This document shows, in pieces, positions 1 to 10,242 of a DNA stretch of 64,000 nucleotides; within the stretch, counting starts at the first letter, position 1; every line of letters starts with the position of its first letter. The notes beneath the pieces were generated by a model. The model did no database searches. It had not been told where the DNA came from and saw only the letters and a list, made by a program, of their open reading frames with translations. Source of the stretch: Vermamoeba vermiformis (taxonomy: Eukaryota > Tubulinea > Echinamoebida); contig JBEWZL010000109.1 of NCBI GenBank assembly GCA_045837725.1, positions 1 to 64,000 on the forward strand, given 5' to 3'. Position numbers and translations under genes: made by a program.

Positions 1-150
1 TAACAAAACTCGTGTTTATTGCCACGTAGGCAATAAATCACGTGACTCAGCGCACAAAACCGATTCGAACGCTGTTTTATTCGTTCTTTTATTATTTTAC
101 TACAATAAACACATATTTTACCCCTTAACCAAACTCTTGGTTTTGTTACA
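1..150 (+). repeat. 5' LTR of the TRIM-like element (lacks first 2 bases)
   Basis: Direct repeat of the sequence at 1183-1334. It contains an internal 9-bp inverted repeat (15-23 TTTATTGCC and 29-37 GGCAATAAA) with an AATAAA word in the right arm. That could be a transcript-end signal within the LTR. Confidence 0.85.
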
Positions 151-199
151 TTGGTTCCGATAACCGGATCGAATGCTAACGAGCAGCTCTTCGAACTAA

Positions 200-1147
200 A
201 TGGCTTACAGTTTGGACTTGCGCCTTTTAGATATTCTGCACAACGCCCTTCAACAGTGCCGCTCCCTCTTGGAAACGGATCTCTTATTTTTGGCCCGAGA
301 TGCGAATCCAAAAACGCGAAAAGTTTACTCCAACGCTCTCAACGAGGTAAACTTTTTGGCCGCTGATTTAAGCAACTTGCAGAGTCTTGAGTACGAGGAT
401 TTTAAGCACCTCATTCTCATGATCCACTGCGAAGTTATTTGGATCAACGAAATTTATCGTCTCTCTTTTGGCAAACGCTCTAGCCTTGCTCTACCATCCA
501 TGGCTTATTTATTGGACTTAACTTGGACCTCAGATCCAGCGGAACACGAAAGTGAACTCACTCCTGCATCTGATGACGTCACCATCAAGAACGCGGATTC
601 AGGAGAATCCTCTTCTCTCGTAGAGGAGGAAGAGAGTTGCTTGTTGCCTTCGACGTTGCCTTCCATCGACAACAGCCCGGATCTTGGATCAAAACAAATC
701 CGCACCTCACTTCAATTTTCCTTGGGTTCCAGCCATTCCGCCACCGCCACGAACTCCTCAAGTCCCGTCATACCTTCGCAGGTATATGCCCTCGATTGCT
801 CTGCACATGGAGATAGAAACGGATTTGGATCTTCGACAAATCCACTTCTTGCTGACTACGATCTCGTCACAACTCCACGAAATAGGCCTCCAGCTCCCCA
901 GAGCCATTCTTTGTCAACAACCAAACAGGTGTTCAACGTCTGGTCGCCTCACAGCTTACGAAATGGTGCTCCGATCCAAAGCGGAACAGATCCACCGCCC
1001 GCAACCCCGCATAAAGAGTCATTATATCGCTCCTGCTACTCCCTGCTCTCCTGTAATCAGCACACGACCCTGGTTGCTGACACTGCTCTACATCGCCTTC
1101 TAGCGACGATCGAGCCTCCCGAACCGCCAGATCCTGCAATGTTATGA
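200..1147 (+). CDS. Internal ORF of the TRIM-like element, possible Gag-like protein
   Basis: The only long ATG-started frame between the LTRs: 315 residues, ending in TGA 35 bases before the 3' LTR. The first 100 residues are rich in Leu/Ile/Glu and could form helices (for example residues 5-30 and 48-80), as in capsid-like domains. The rest is Ser/Thr/Pro-rich and low in complexity. There is no CCHC zinc knuckle, protease DTG or polymerase motif. I do not recognise a family. A second frame (+1, 684-1103) overlaps the low-complexity part and stays open for 139 residues, so the true reading of the 3' half is uncertain. The position fills the element's whole internal region, which supports a Gag-like packaging protein; this is inference only. 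Confidence 0.5.
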   Translation: MAYSLDLRLLDILHNALQQCRSLLETDLLFLARDANPKTRKVYSNALNEVNFLAADLSNLQSLEYEDFKHLILMIHCEVIWINEIYRLSFGKRSSLALPSMAYLLDLTWTSDPAEHESELTPASDDVTIKNADSGESSSLVEEEESCLLPSTLPSIDNSPDLGSKQIRTSLQFSLGSSHSATATNSSSPVIPSQVYALDCSAHGDRNGFGSSTNPLLADYDLVTTPRNRPPAPQSHSLSTTKQVFNVWSPHSLRNGAPIQSGTDPPPATPHKESLYRSCYSLLSCNQHTTLVADTALHRLLATIEPPEPPDPAML

Positions 1148-1182
1148 GTCAGGAGACTCATCTTCTCATTAGGGGGAAGATA

Positions 1183-1334
1183 TGTAACAAAACTCGTGTT
1201 TATTGCCACGTAGGCAATAAATCACGTGACTCAGCGCACAAAACCGATTCGAACGCTGTTTTATTCGTTCTTTTATTATTTTACTACAATAAACACATAT
1301 TTTACCCCTTAACCAAACTCTTGGTTTTGTTACA
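1183..1334 (+). repeat. 3' LTR of the TRIM-like element
   Basis: Complete 152-bp copy starting TGTAACAAAAC and ending GTTTTGTTACA, directly preceded by a purine-rich tract. It ends 113 bp before the ABCA start codon, so any LTR promoter activity would read toward that gene. Confidence 0.85.
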
Positions 1335-1447
1335 GGTCATATTTGTTATTGTGTCACGGAAGACAGAAAAGACAACAAAGGATCGACAGTTGTTGCAGAT
1401 CGAGCTTTGTGGATTTCAGAAGATCTTGTCTCAGTTGATTGTCCACC

Positions 1448-4400
1448 ATGAGTTCGGCGCACGATCAACTAAAAATTATATTAAAAAAGAATGTGTGGCT
1501 TCAAAAGCGCAGCCCTTGCGGCCTGGTCTGCAACTTGTTGCTTCCCATCATTTTGGTATGTAATTATTGATGAGTAATCCTTAAAATATTATTTAATTTC
1601 CAATTTGGCATGGAAGCGTCATACTATGCATTAATAATTTTATCTTATTATTGATAAAAAATCTTCGTGATACCAATGACAGATCTGATCGTGTTGCTAT
1701 TTAGGGAGCTTTAGCCGGTGTTATTTTCCGATTTGGCTTTATGATGATTTACGACGTTAGTAATCCAGCAATTTCTGCAAGCAACCCTTCAAAGCTAACC
1801 GGATTCTCTACTTCCATGGGCTTCGCCAACTGCATGCTTCAATATAACACCTCAAGTTGTTTTATTGGAGCTACTATTGCAAATGGCTCAACAATAACAA
1901 ATCTAAATGCGATTGTCAATCAAACTACTCAGAATCTGGTTCTCAACGATCCCATTAGCGTTTTCTTTGGGTCTGCAAACTATAAGCTCTACGCAAGTCC
2001 AGAGGAGCTACAAAAAGATTATTTAGCTGTTCAAGGAAGAATGTGGAGCGGTAAGAACCCCTGAGCTATCGTTTCTTTTTGCCACATCCACTAATTTATT
2101 GACAGCCATCGAGTTCTCCGGCACTGACAACCAGCTTCAATACACTATTCGCTTCAATGATAGTGTGCTGCCGTCTGAGTACAAGCCCTGCACTATTAGC
2201 CTTCAAACGGGCGAGTATTATGATAGGTCAGGTTATTTGGCAGTTCAGATCGCTGTCGAACAAGCACTTATGAAACATTATGTGGAATCTCATGGCTTGA
2301 CCTTTGTCAAACCTAAGCTTGATTTGCATTATTCGGCTATTACAAGCATTTCTAGCGATACAAATAACATCGTGATCTGCTTCTTGCCAAGTTCAGCAGC
2401 ATTTTTCATGACCTTCGCATTTTTGTCTATTGCCATCGTTACCACGAATCGTAAGTACTAGGCTCCTCCTACAAAATATTAGACCTCGACGAGTACTAAC
2501 GTATGATGTTGTAGAGTTGCTTCGTGAGAAACAGTCGCGCATGAAAGAATTCATGAAAATGATGGGCTTGCGCGAGTCAATTTACTGGCTTAGTTGGTTG
2601 ATCACTTACCTCGTGCCAATTACTCTCGCGTCCATTATGATCACAGTGATCATCTACAGCATCAACGCCAAGTATTTCCTCTCGAACCCGATCATGCTGT
2701 TCTTATTGGTCTTCTTGTTTGGCACATCCATCACGACTTTTGGATTTTTCCTCGCATCAGTGCTCAAGTCTACTAAAGTCGCCACGACATTCACCGTGCT
2801 CTACTTCTACCTGATCAGTCAGGTCTCGTACTTCTTGAAAGACACTCCTCGGTGGATCCGCATTTTGAGCTCACTGCTGTCACCTTTGGCCTATCAATTC
2901 GGCATTAACGAGTATGGTGCCGCAGAGTTCAGAGGGTCTGGTGTCTCACCTTCAAACGCATTCGAAACTGGCGACTTCAGCTTCGGCGCTGCTCTTATCA
3001 TGCTTGCTGTTGACACGTTGTTTTACTCGTTCTTGGCTTGGTACTTCAGCAATGTTTTGCCGGGTGACTTTGGCATTAGAAAGCCCGCGCACTTCTTGTT
3101 CACTCGCTCCTACTGGGCTCCTAAACACGACCGAGAGCTCTTGCACGATGAAGATGCTTCAAACTTGATGGCCTCGGCTGAAGACCACGACTCTGCCAAC
3201 TTCGAAGCGGTCTCTGCTGACATGCAAGACAGAGTTGGTGTCTCGATTCACGGCTTGACAAAATTGTTCCGTGATCCCAACGAGAAGACTATCACTGCCG
3301 CTGTCAACAACATGTCACTCGATATGTATAAGGGTCAGATTTTGTCGCTCTTGGGGTAAGTCTACTGATCGTAGTGTTACCTTAGTACTAACTTATTGTA
3401 GTCACAACGGAGCTGGTAAGAGTACTACTGTGTCAATCTTGACTGGTCTCTATCCTCCTACTTCTGGTCACGCCTACATCAACGGTCTCGACATCTCGCA
3501 GAAGATGGATGAAATTAGACGTCACATGGGCTTGTGTCCTCAACAAGACTTGCTCTTTGATGAACTTACCGGCAAAGAACATTTATTGATCTTCGGTCGA
3601 TTGCGCGGTATTCCTGCTCGTCAATTGGAACGCGATGTTGCTGAGGCTTTAAGAGTACGTTAATTTTTGATATTATTCGTGAAAGCAATTGCTAATCAAA
3701 CATAGGACGTCGAATTGGAGGACAAACAAAACACTCTCGTCAAGAACTACAGCGGTGGTATGAAGCGAAGACTCAACGTAGCTATTTCGTTGTTAGGTGA
3801 TGCTCGAGGTACGTCAATTCTACGCATTATTTCAACGAGCCTATTGAACTAACGCGATATAATTAGTCGTCTTCTTGGACGAGCCGACATCTGGTCTCGA
3901 TCCTGTGTCTCGCCGTGGCTTGTGGAACTTGTTGAAGCAAAAGAAAGAAGGCCGAACTATCATCCTCACAACGCACTTTATGGAAGAAGCTGACATCTTA
4001 GGTGATCGTATTGCGATTATGGCTAATGGTAAAGTCAAGTGCTGTGGCAGTCCTTTGTTCTTGAAGAACAGATTTGGCATTGGCTATTACTTGACCCTCG
4101 CTAAGAACGAGACTGCACACGACGACAAGGCGATTGAAAGCCTCGTACAAGGTACGTTAAATATATCTTAGATTACACTAGGAGGCACCTATAATGTTAT
4201 TACTTTACAGAGGTTATCACCGACGCTACTGTGGCTAGCGAGACAGACAACGAAATCGTCATGCTTTTGCCCTTGCACACCGTCAAGTTGTTCCCTACTT
4301 TGTTGCGCCGCATTGAAGAAGAAATCAACACAGGGTATGTATTATTCATAAGGTCGCCTAGTGTATCTTCTAACACGAGTTAATTAGCAAAACTCTTGGT

Positions 4401-7400
4401 ATTGAAGGCTACGGCATTTCGATGACTTCACTCGAGGACGTGTTTTTGAAGATCACGCACGAAGACTACGAAGCACGCCACGAAGGCAAGAAGAAAGGAA
4501 CATTCACATTGCACGTCCGTGACGCAGAAAAAGAAGAGGAAGAGCGCCGCAAAGAGTTCAATCAAAAGCTTGGTGTCGTCGAGTTGTCCGCGTACAGACC
4601 TAAAGACGCTGAGATGTCGGAGTTGTTGCATCGATCTGCCCCTAAGACTAAGCAATTCAAAGTCTTGTTGAAGAAGCGCGTCATCAACGACAAACGTAAC
4701 TGGAAAGCATCGCTGTTGTTCATTTTGTTGCCTTCGTTGTTCATCACCATTACTCTAGGCTTGAGCAAGGTACCAAAAAACATAATGACCATTAGTTATA
4801 GTAGTACTAATTGGTATTATTTAGATGCAAGCTCAAACTAACGTCATCAATACCGCAACTGCTGGATCCAACTTTGCGAAAGTGCCCATTAATTACCAGT
4901 CATGGTTTCCTTTCTCCGTTCCTTACACTACTTACGTCAATAACAATGCTCCCGATGGCAACAACCTTCAACCGTAAGCCAACTAAAATATTTTTATTTT
5001 TTGGATTCGCTAACAGATCTTCCTCCTAGTTTGTCTGTATCACTCGATCCCTTATGGAGTCAGTTCAAAGATATTCCTAAAGATGATTTAGAGTTTATTG
5101 AATACCCCAACGCTACTGCAATGGAAGAACATATGATGTAGTGGACTCAGAGTCGTTCGTTAGATTTTGCCACGTGGCGCCAACACCGTGGAGGCTTTGA
5201 ATTCTACAATGTGAATTACACGACAAATTCATACGGATTCTACTTGCCCGTTAATATGACGGAAACTACTTCCCTTCCTACTTTAGTCAATTTATTCAAC
5301 AACGCTTTGTTGTCCAAAATGCTCGCTGATGGCGGAGTTCAAGGCAATGTGGCACTACTGAATATGTCTAGTCACCCCTTAGACTCAACTGGCTACGTTG
5401 GTTGGGGCATCAACATCTCGGATCCGACTCAAAGTATCGGCAACACCCTCTATTTCATCGTCGCGTTCTTCTTTGGTTTTTGCATTATTGGCGGCATCTT
5501 AGGCAAAGCTGTAGTAGTCGACAAGGAGTTCCAAATCCGCTTGCAGATGAACTTGATGGGTGTCGACAAGCCGACTTACTGGTTCAGCACTTACCTCGTG
5601 GACTTCATCATGATTTTCATTGCTGGTTCAGTGATGGCCGGCATTGCTGCTGCATTCCAAGGTAGCTATTCGATCATACACAAGCTATTTAATAACCACA
5701 CTAACACCTCCTATTAGTTCCCATGTTCATTACTCCTGTCGGTTTGCAAGCCTACTTTGTGTTGTTGCTTTTGTTGTCTTTGTCATTTGCCGTGTCAAAC
5801 TACATTATTGGCTCGTGGTTCAGCAAATCAGAAGATTGTCTCAGTACGTTATATTATTACTATGACACGTGTCAATTGTCGAGATACTAACCCTTAATTC
5901 TTAGAATGGATTATCATTTTGAACTTTGCTTCAGTTGCCTTGCCAATCATGTTGCGATTGATCATTCAAATTATCGCCGGAAGAGTCAGTCCTAACGCCT
6001 ACGACTTCGTTAACAATATCACGAGCTACCTTCCCGACTTGTTCCCGCTCTCTAGCTTGTCTTTGTTGTTATACGACATTTTGTCTATTAAGACCAAGGA
6101 CTGGGCCACGACCACTTGGGATAACCTTTTGGATCCGACCGTGGCTGACACGAAGAAGAAATTTATCGCGTTGGGAATCCAAACTGTTGTCTTCTGGGTC
6201 ATTTTATTCGTCATTGATTACTTCGTAAGAATACTACTCTGATTTTGACATTTGACACGTGTCACTAATTGTACGACAGGCAATGAAAATCAGACGCCAT
6301 TCCCGTCCTCCAGCCCAACCTCAATACTACGAGCCTGAAGATAACGACGTTACTCGCGAGAAGCAACGTATGGCCAATCACCACGAGCTCAGCGATCCTA
6401 TCAAGGCTGTTGATGTCTACAAGAGCTTCGGCAAAAATCAACACGCCGTGCGTGGCATTAGCTTCGGAGTTACAAAGGGAGAATGCTTCGGCTTGTTGGG
6501 TCCTAACGGTGCTGGCAAAACAACGACAATGTCAATGTTGACAGCACAATTGGGTCCGAGCTTTGGTGAAATCTTATTGGCTGAAAACTCAATCTACAAC
6601 AGTGACCTGCACACATTGTACCGCAAAGCCCAGATCGGCTACTGTTTGCAATCCAATCAAGCGCTGTCACCCTACTTGACCGTGCGCGAACACTTGGAGC
6701 TCTACTTGGGTCTGCGCAGCAACTTCACTGAACACCAAATGAAGGCCAAGATTGACGAGATGATCGAGCGCATGGACTTGGAGCAGTACACGAACAGAAT
6801 GGCAAAGAATTTGAGCGGTGGTAACAAGCGAAAACTGTCGGTGGCCGTGGCTATGTTGACTGGCTACAAGATTGTCTTCATGGACGAACCCAGCACTGGT
6901 ATGGACCCTGGTGCTCGTCGATCCTTGTGGAGTGTCATCACCGAGGCTAAAGGCGACACCGTCGAGCCTAAATGCATTGTCTTGACCACGCACTCTATGG
7001 AGGAAGCCGAGGCCGTTTGCAACAGAATTGGTAAGGGTGAAATTTCATTTGACACGTGTCACTCGACTAATTGGGTTTTCAGGTATTATGGTTAAAGGCA
7101 AGATGCGCTGCTTGGGATCCAATCAACACTTGAAGAACAAGTTCGGCAGCGGCTACAGATTAGTTTTGAACATTAAGGAAGAGTTTGCTGGTCACGTGCA
7201 ATCATTTGTTGCACAGCTCTTCCCTGGATCCGTCTTGCTCGAAGCAGGTAAGCAATCGAACTAGTACCATCTTACGATCAATTTAATTTACTAGGGACCT
7301 GTGTGTAGCATATACTAATGCGGTTAATTTTTAGTTGAAGGATTCCGTACTTATGACGTCGGAAGAATCGAAGGCAGATTGTCAATGTTCTTCGAAGAAA

Positions 7401-7501
7401 TTGAAAAGTACAAGGACTCAGTTGGCATTAATAACTACTCAATGTCTCAGACGAGCTTGGAACAAGTTTTCTTGCACTTAGCTAAGCAGCAAGACAACTA
7501 A
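1448..7501 (+). CDS. ABCA-family full-size ABC transporter, interrupted by an in-frame TAG
   Basis: About 16 exons encoding roughly 1,700 residues in the order TMD1-NBD1-TMD2-NBD2, typical of ABCA lipid exporters of eukaryotic membranes. The N-terminus (exon 1448-1555) carries the family's [19 protein letters not shown] start. NBD1 has Walker A NGAGKSTT (its exon joint is at 3357-3401), signature [12 protein letters not shown] near 3745 and Walker [12 protein letters not shown] near 3875. NBD2 has [12 protein letters not shown] near 6505, [12 protein letters not shown] near 6815 and [11 protein letters not shown] near 6880. Both ATP sites therefore look intact. An in-frame TAG at 5139-5141 lies in the large extracellular loop of TMD2, between conserved stretches. 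It would remove TMD2 and NBD2 unless it is read through, edited or a base-call error (a CAG to TAG change would explain it). The stop is only 70 bp from the stop of the convergent gene. The TRIM element sits directly upstream. Confidence 0.9.
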
Positions 7502-7508
7502 CTTTAGA

Positions 7509-7541
7509 AATAAACAGCTGTCTTATTTTCAATGATTTATT
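7509..7541. terminator. Back-to-back polyadenylation signals of two convergent genes
   Basis: AATAAA at 7509-7514 follows the ABCA stop. TTTATT at 7536-7541 (AATAAA on the minus strand) follows the stop of the secreted-protein gene. Only 70 bases separate the two stop codons, so the 3' ends probably overlap. Confidence 0.5.
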
Positions 7542-7571
7542 GAAAAAATTGCACTTCGATATTGATTTAAA

Positions 7572-9016
7572 TTAGGAAGCGATGAAGTTGAGTGACCAGA
7601 TCCAGAACATATTTTCAGCTGCGCCTAAAACCTGAGCCAACTTGTTGATGTTGGCATTAACAACAGCATTGCCAGTAGCACTTCAAATACAATAGCGTTA
7701 ATATCAAATATCATACCTTTAAACTTACGTGTTCAAAATGAGCAATTGAGAATTGCCTTCAGCATCACCAGAAGCAGTTGCCAAAGTAGATCCATCGAGC
7801 GAAAAGCTGCTGCACCAAGGCGCCTCCTAGTGACACGTTAAGATATGATAGATATTATACTAGGCAAGTACTTACGTGAATGATAATGTTTTGAGCCAAA
7901 CAAGCTGAGACAGTGGCAGTAGCGGTGTTGAGATTGACGGATCCAAACAGGAAGTTGTTGTCAGGGCCAGTGTGACACATCTGCTCTGTGCCCTCCATGA
8001 ATGTCAGCACGTTGTTGCCATTGCCGAGAGGTCCGTAACGGTAAGCAGTCCAATCTGGTGTGTACACTGCACTGCGCAAGGCACCCGTGGTAGCATCGAT
8101 GTTGAGCAGACACAGATCTGCCTCACTAGGACCACATGTCTCGTTAATAGGTCTCAAATCAAATGAAACTTGTGCCCAGAATGTGTTGGTCTTAGGGTCA
8201 TATACGTGACTGTCATCCATCACAGCCTGAAAAATAGATCCGTTAGATCCAGCAGATCTCGGGATCTAAAATTCAATGAGATTACCTTAAATGGCAACAG
8301 ATTTAACACCTTCGAATTGCCAGTGGCAAGGTCTAGCTCGGCCAACTCAAAGCAGCCATAGCTGCACCATTGGGGAGTGTTGGCCACGGTGCCAGAGAGG
8401 CCGCGAACACGGCTCTTACCAACATAAGCCATATTGTAAAAGCCAGTAAAGAACGGATCTGTTGGCGTAATGTAACTCGTTGATGCATCAGTGAGCGATA
8501 ATGTAACAAGTCCGCCGAATAATTCAGTGAAGTCAAGCAATAATTCCTAAGTGGACCGTTAGCAGGTCGGATGGGACCGTAGTTTAAGTCAATAGGCACT
8601 ACGTACTGATTTTTGATAATTAAATGCGAGCGTTGGGTCGTCTAGAGCAATGCAGCCTTGCGATGAAACTTCTTGCGGCCAATCGAACACTTGCAATACT
8701 GTAAGGCCTCCAGTTTTCGGATCAACCTAAAATAATAATTAAAATTATTCCGCAACGATAATCATGCAATAGAAAGCATTTGATATTCCATGGGCTTCTG
8801 GTAAAGATAGATCCACCTTATAAATTTTTTTGGCTTACCTGAACGAGAGCGCCTTTGCTAGAGAAGTCTGTAGGGCAAAATGCAACAGTCATAATTAACT
8901 ATATTAAATTTTAAGGTTAATGTTTGATTACGGGATCCCTGACCGTTTTATTTTACCTTCTCGCATTGGATGGCGCCAATAATGGCTAACAATGCCATGC
9001 AGACCAGCTTGTGCAT
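7572..9016 (-). CDS. Secreted protein of unknown function, about 7 exons
   Basis: The start at 9016 opens a classical signal peptide (MHKLVCMALLAIIGAIQC). Exons then join in frame through GT-AG introns to a TAA at 7572-7574, giving roughly 330-340 residues. The mature part contains repeated short units such as VDPKTGGLTVL, LDLATGNSKVL, YDPKTNTFWA and IDATTGALRSA, each with an Asp followed by a Gly/Thr turn and a hydrophobic strand. That pattern fits a beta-propeller-like extracellular domain. I cannot name a family. Several cysteines (CSYGC, ETCGPSEADLC) suggest disulphides. The protein has no transmembrane helix after the signal, so it is likely secreted or luminal. The intron at 8230-8285 is unusually rich in GATC. 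The gene is convergent with ABCA. Confidence 0.7.
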
Positions 9017-9127
9017 TGTGTTAGATATCAAAGTGCTTTGGGTAGTGGTCGTTAGTGGATGGAGAAAAAGATAAATAGTGGTACTTCGATCAGTTGTAGA
9101 ATGCAAAATGCTGATTATCGGGTATAA

Positions 9128-9166
9128 TGTACAATCAGAATGTACAATCAGAATGTACAATCAGAA
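9128..9166. repeat. Tandem repeat, 3 x 13 bp (TGTACAATCAGAA)
   Basis: Three exact, adjacent copies lie about 110 bp upstream of the secreted-protein start codon. The core TGTACAATCAG also occurs singly near 21335. It could be a repeated factor-binding site or a replication-slippage array. Confidence 0.85.
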
Positions 9167-9252
9167 GTGGAAGCTCGCACGGAAGTTACCTACGAAAGTT
9201 CCCGCTGCAGTGCAACTTTGAAATAGCAAAAAAACACCTCCGTTCGAGCTAG

Positions 9253-9308
9253 AACAAGTGGATAGTAGTGTACACTGTACCCCTCCACTGCTAGTGGATC
9301 CACTTGTT
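9253..9308. repeat. Inverted repeat able to form a hairpin
   Basis: AACAAGTGGAT at 9253-9263 is the exact reverse complement of 9298-9308. Weaker pairing extends outward (TTCGAGCT against AGCTGCGAA). The right arm is part of a perfect 12-bp palindrome, AGTGGATCCACT. It could be the core of a small hairpin element or a cruciform-forming site. Confidence 0.6.
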
Positions 9309-9508
9309 TCAGCTGCGAAGAAGTGCGAGGAAGCTCGGCGGAACAAGTCGGTAACAACTTGCTACCAACTTGGTACCAAAAATAGCAACTTCGCAAAAAA
9401 GTAAATTTTTTAAATTACCATAGAGCACTTTAATTTTTTTATTTTATTCAATACGACGCAGGTTGACACCAATAAGTGTATTCCATTAATTAGTATTATT
9501 CATTTAAT

Positions 9509-10049
9509 TTAAGCGCTCTTCTTCTTGGCGCTAGCAGTGCGAGAGAAAAGAGCTCCGAGAAGGAAAAGCACGGCGAGAAGAGTGTGAGCGCCGAGGACGG
9601 GACCTACTTCTTGGAGGATCTTAGGATTGGCTTGCGCCTTAAGACCCAAAGTAATGGCTACGGGGACGTGATAGGCCAACAAAGCCAAACCGAGGGCCTT
9701 CTTGGAGCCGGTGGATGTACCAAACAGCAAGGCGAGAAGAGACGAGGCACCTATACATTATCAATGTATTATGTAGTGCATCAGGAATATTTGTCAGATT
9801 ATTTTAATTAATTAATTTAGGCATCCAAAAATTGACATCTTTCGAAACCTGACAGATCCAACCGAGTTAGGGACAGGATTACATACCGATAGCAAGAACA
9901 CCGAAGGCGAGGATGGAGATTATCTCGAGAAAAGCGGCATTACCAGCAGCTAAAGGAAATAACGCCGCGGGCTGGGTCAAAAACATTGCACCAGCGCCGA
10001 TTTCAACGACAGCGTTCAAGAAGTGAGCCAATCCGATAATAGAGACCAT
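9509..10049 (-). CDS. Small multi-pass membrane protein, unknown function
   Basis: Two exons joined by an intron whose donor is at about 9887 and whose acceptor is near 9750. The start at 10049 (MVSIIGLAHFLNA) and stop TAA at 9509-9511 give about 130 residues with four predicted helices: residues 1-25, 40-60, 70-90 and 105-125. The C-terminus is basic (TASAKKKSA), as expected for a cytosolic tail. The size and Ala/Gly/Leu-rich helices resemble small four-helix membrane proteins of DoxX/DUF type, but I see no diagnostic motif. It is the second of five minus-strand genes in a row. Confidence 0.65.
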
Positions 10050-10242
10050 TGTGGTTATTTGAAAGTTATATACTGGTAAATACACAAACGGAAACAATAA
10101 TTTTACGACGGAGACACCTGTCTTCCGTGCCTGTCAAAGTGTAACGTTGTAGATCTACTTCTGCCGTTATGCGTGCGAATTATCGCTCGTTGAGTAGTAT
10201 TTATTTACATAGTATTATTAAGGTATTCAAACATTATATTCG

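Larger units (their letters stand above)
1..1334 (+). mobile_element. Small LTR retroelement (TRIM-like), nearly complete
   Basis: Two direct repeats of 152 bp bound an internal region of about 1 kb. The left copy starts at the window edge and lacks only its first two bases (TG). As far as I can compare them by eye the copies are identical, which implies a recent insertion. Each LTR has the retroviral-type ends TG...CA within an 11-bp inverted repeat (TGTAACAAAAC / GTTTTGTTACA). One base after the left LTR, at 152, TGGTTCCGATA looks like a primer-binding site: its complement is an acceptor arm ending in A-CCA, as in tRNA-Glu-like acceptors. A purine run (1171-1180) precedes the right LTR. No reverse transcriptase, integrase or protease is present, so the element must be mobilised in trans. 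Any target-site duplication cannot be tested because the left flank is outside the window; the right flank begins GGTCA. Confidence 0.82.
9017..9508. other. Gene-free interval with tandem and inverted repeats
   Basis: No convincing coding sequence. The interval holds three perfect tandem copies of a 13-bp unit (9128-9166), an 11-bp inverted repeat around a 34-base loop (9253-9263 with 9298-9308), a 12-bp palindrome (9293-9304), and AT-rich sequence. It is upstream of the secreted-protein gene and downstream of the small membrane-protein gene, so it may hold the promoter of the former. Confidence 0.5.

Noticed and set aside
684-1103. Overlapping frame in the retroelement as an independent gene
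   Set aside because: Reported as a finding only; no start context, no motif, and the main frame covers the same bases.
5139-5141. TAG as a reassigned sense codon
   Set aside because: TAG ends at least five neighbouring genes at the expected place (11510, 13559, 23334, 26306, 42612), so reassignment is not supported.
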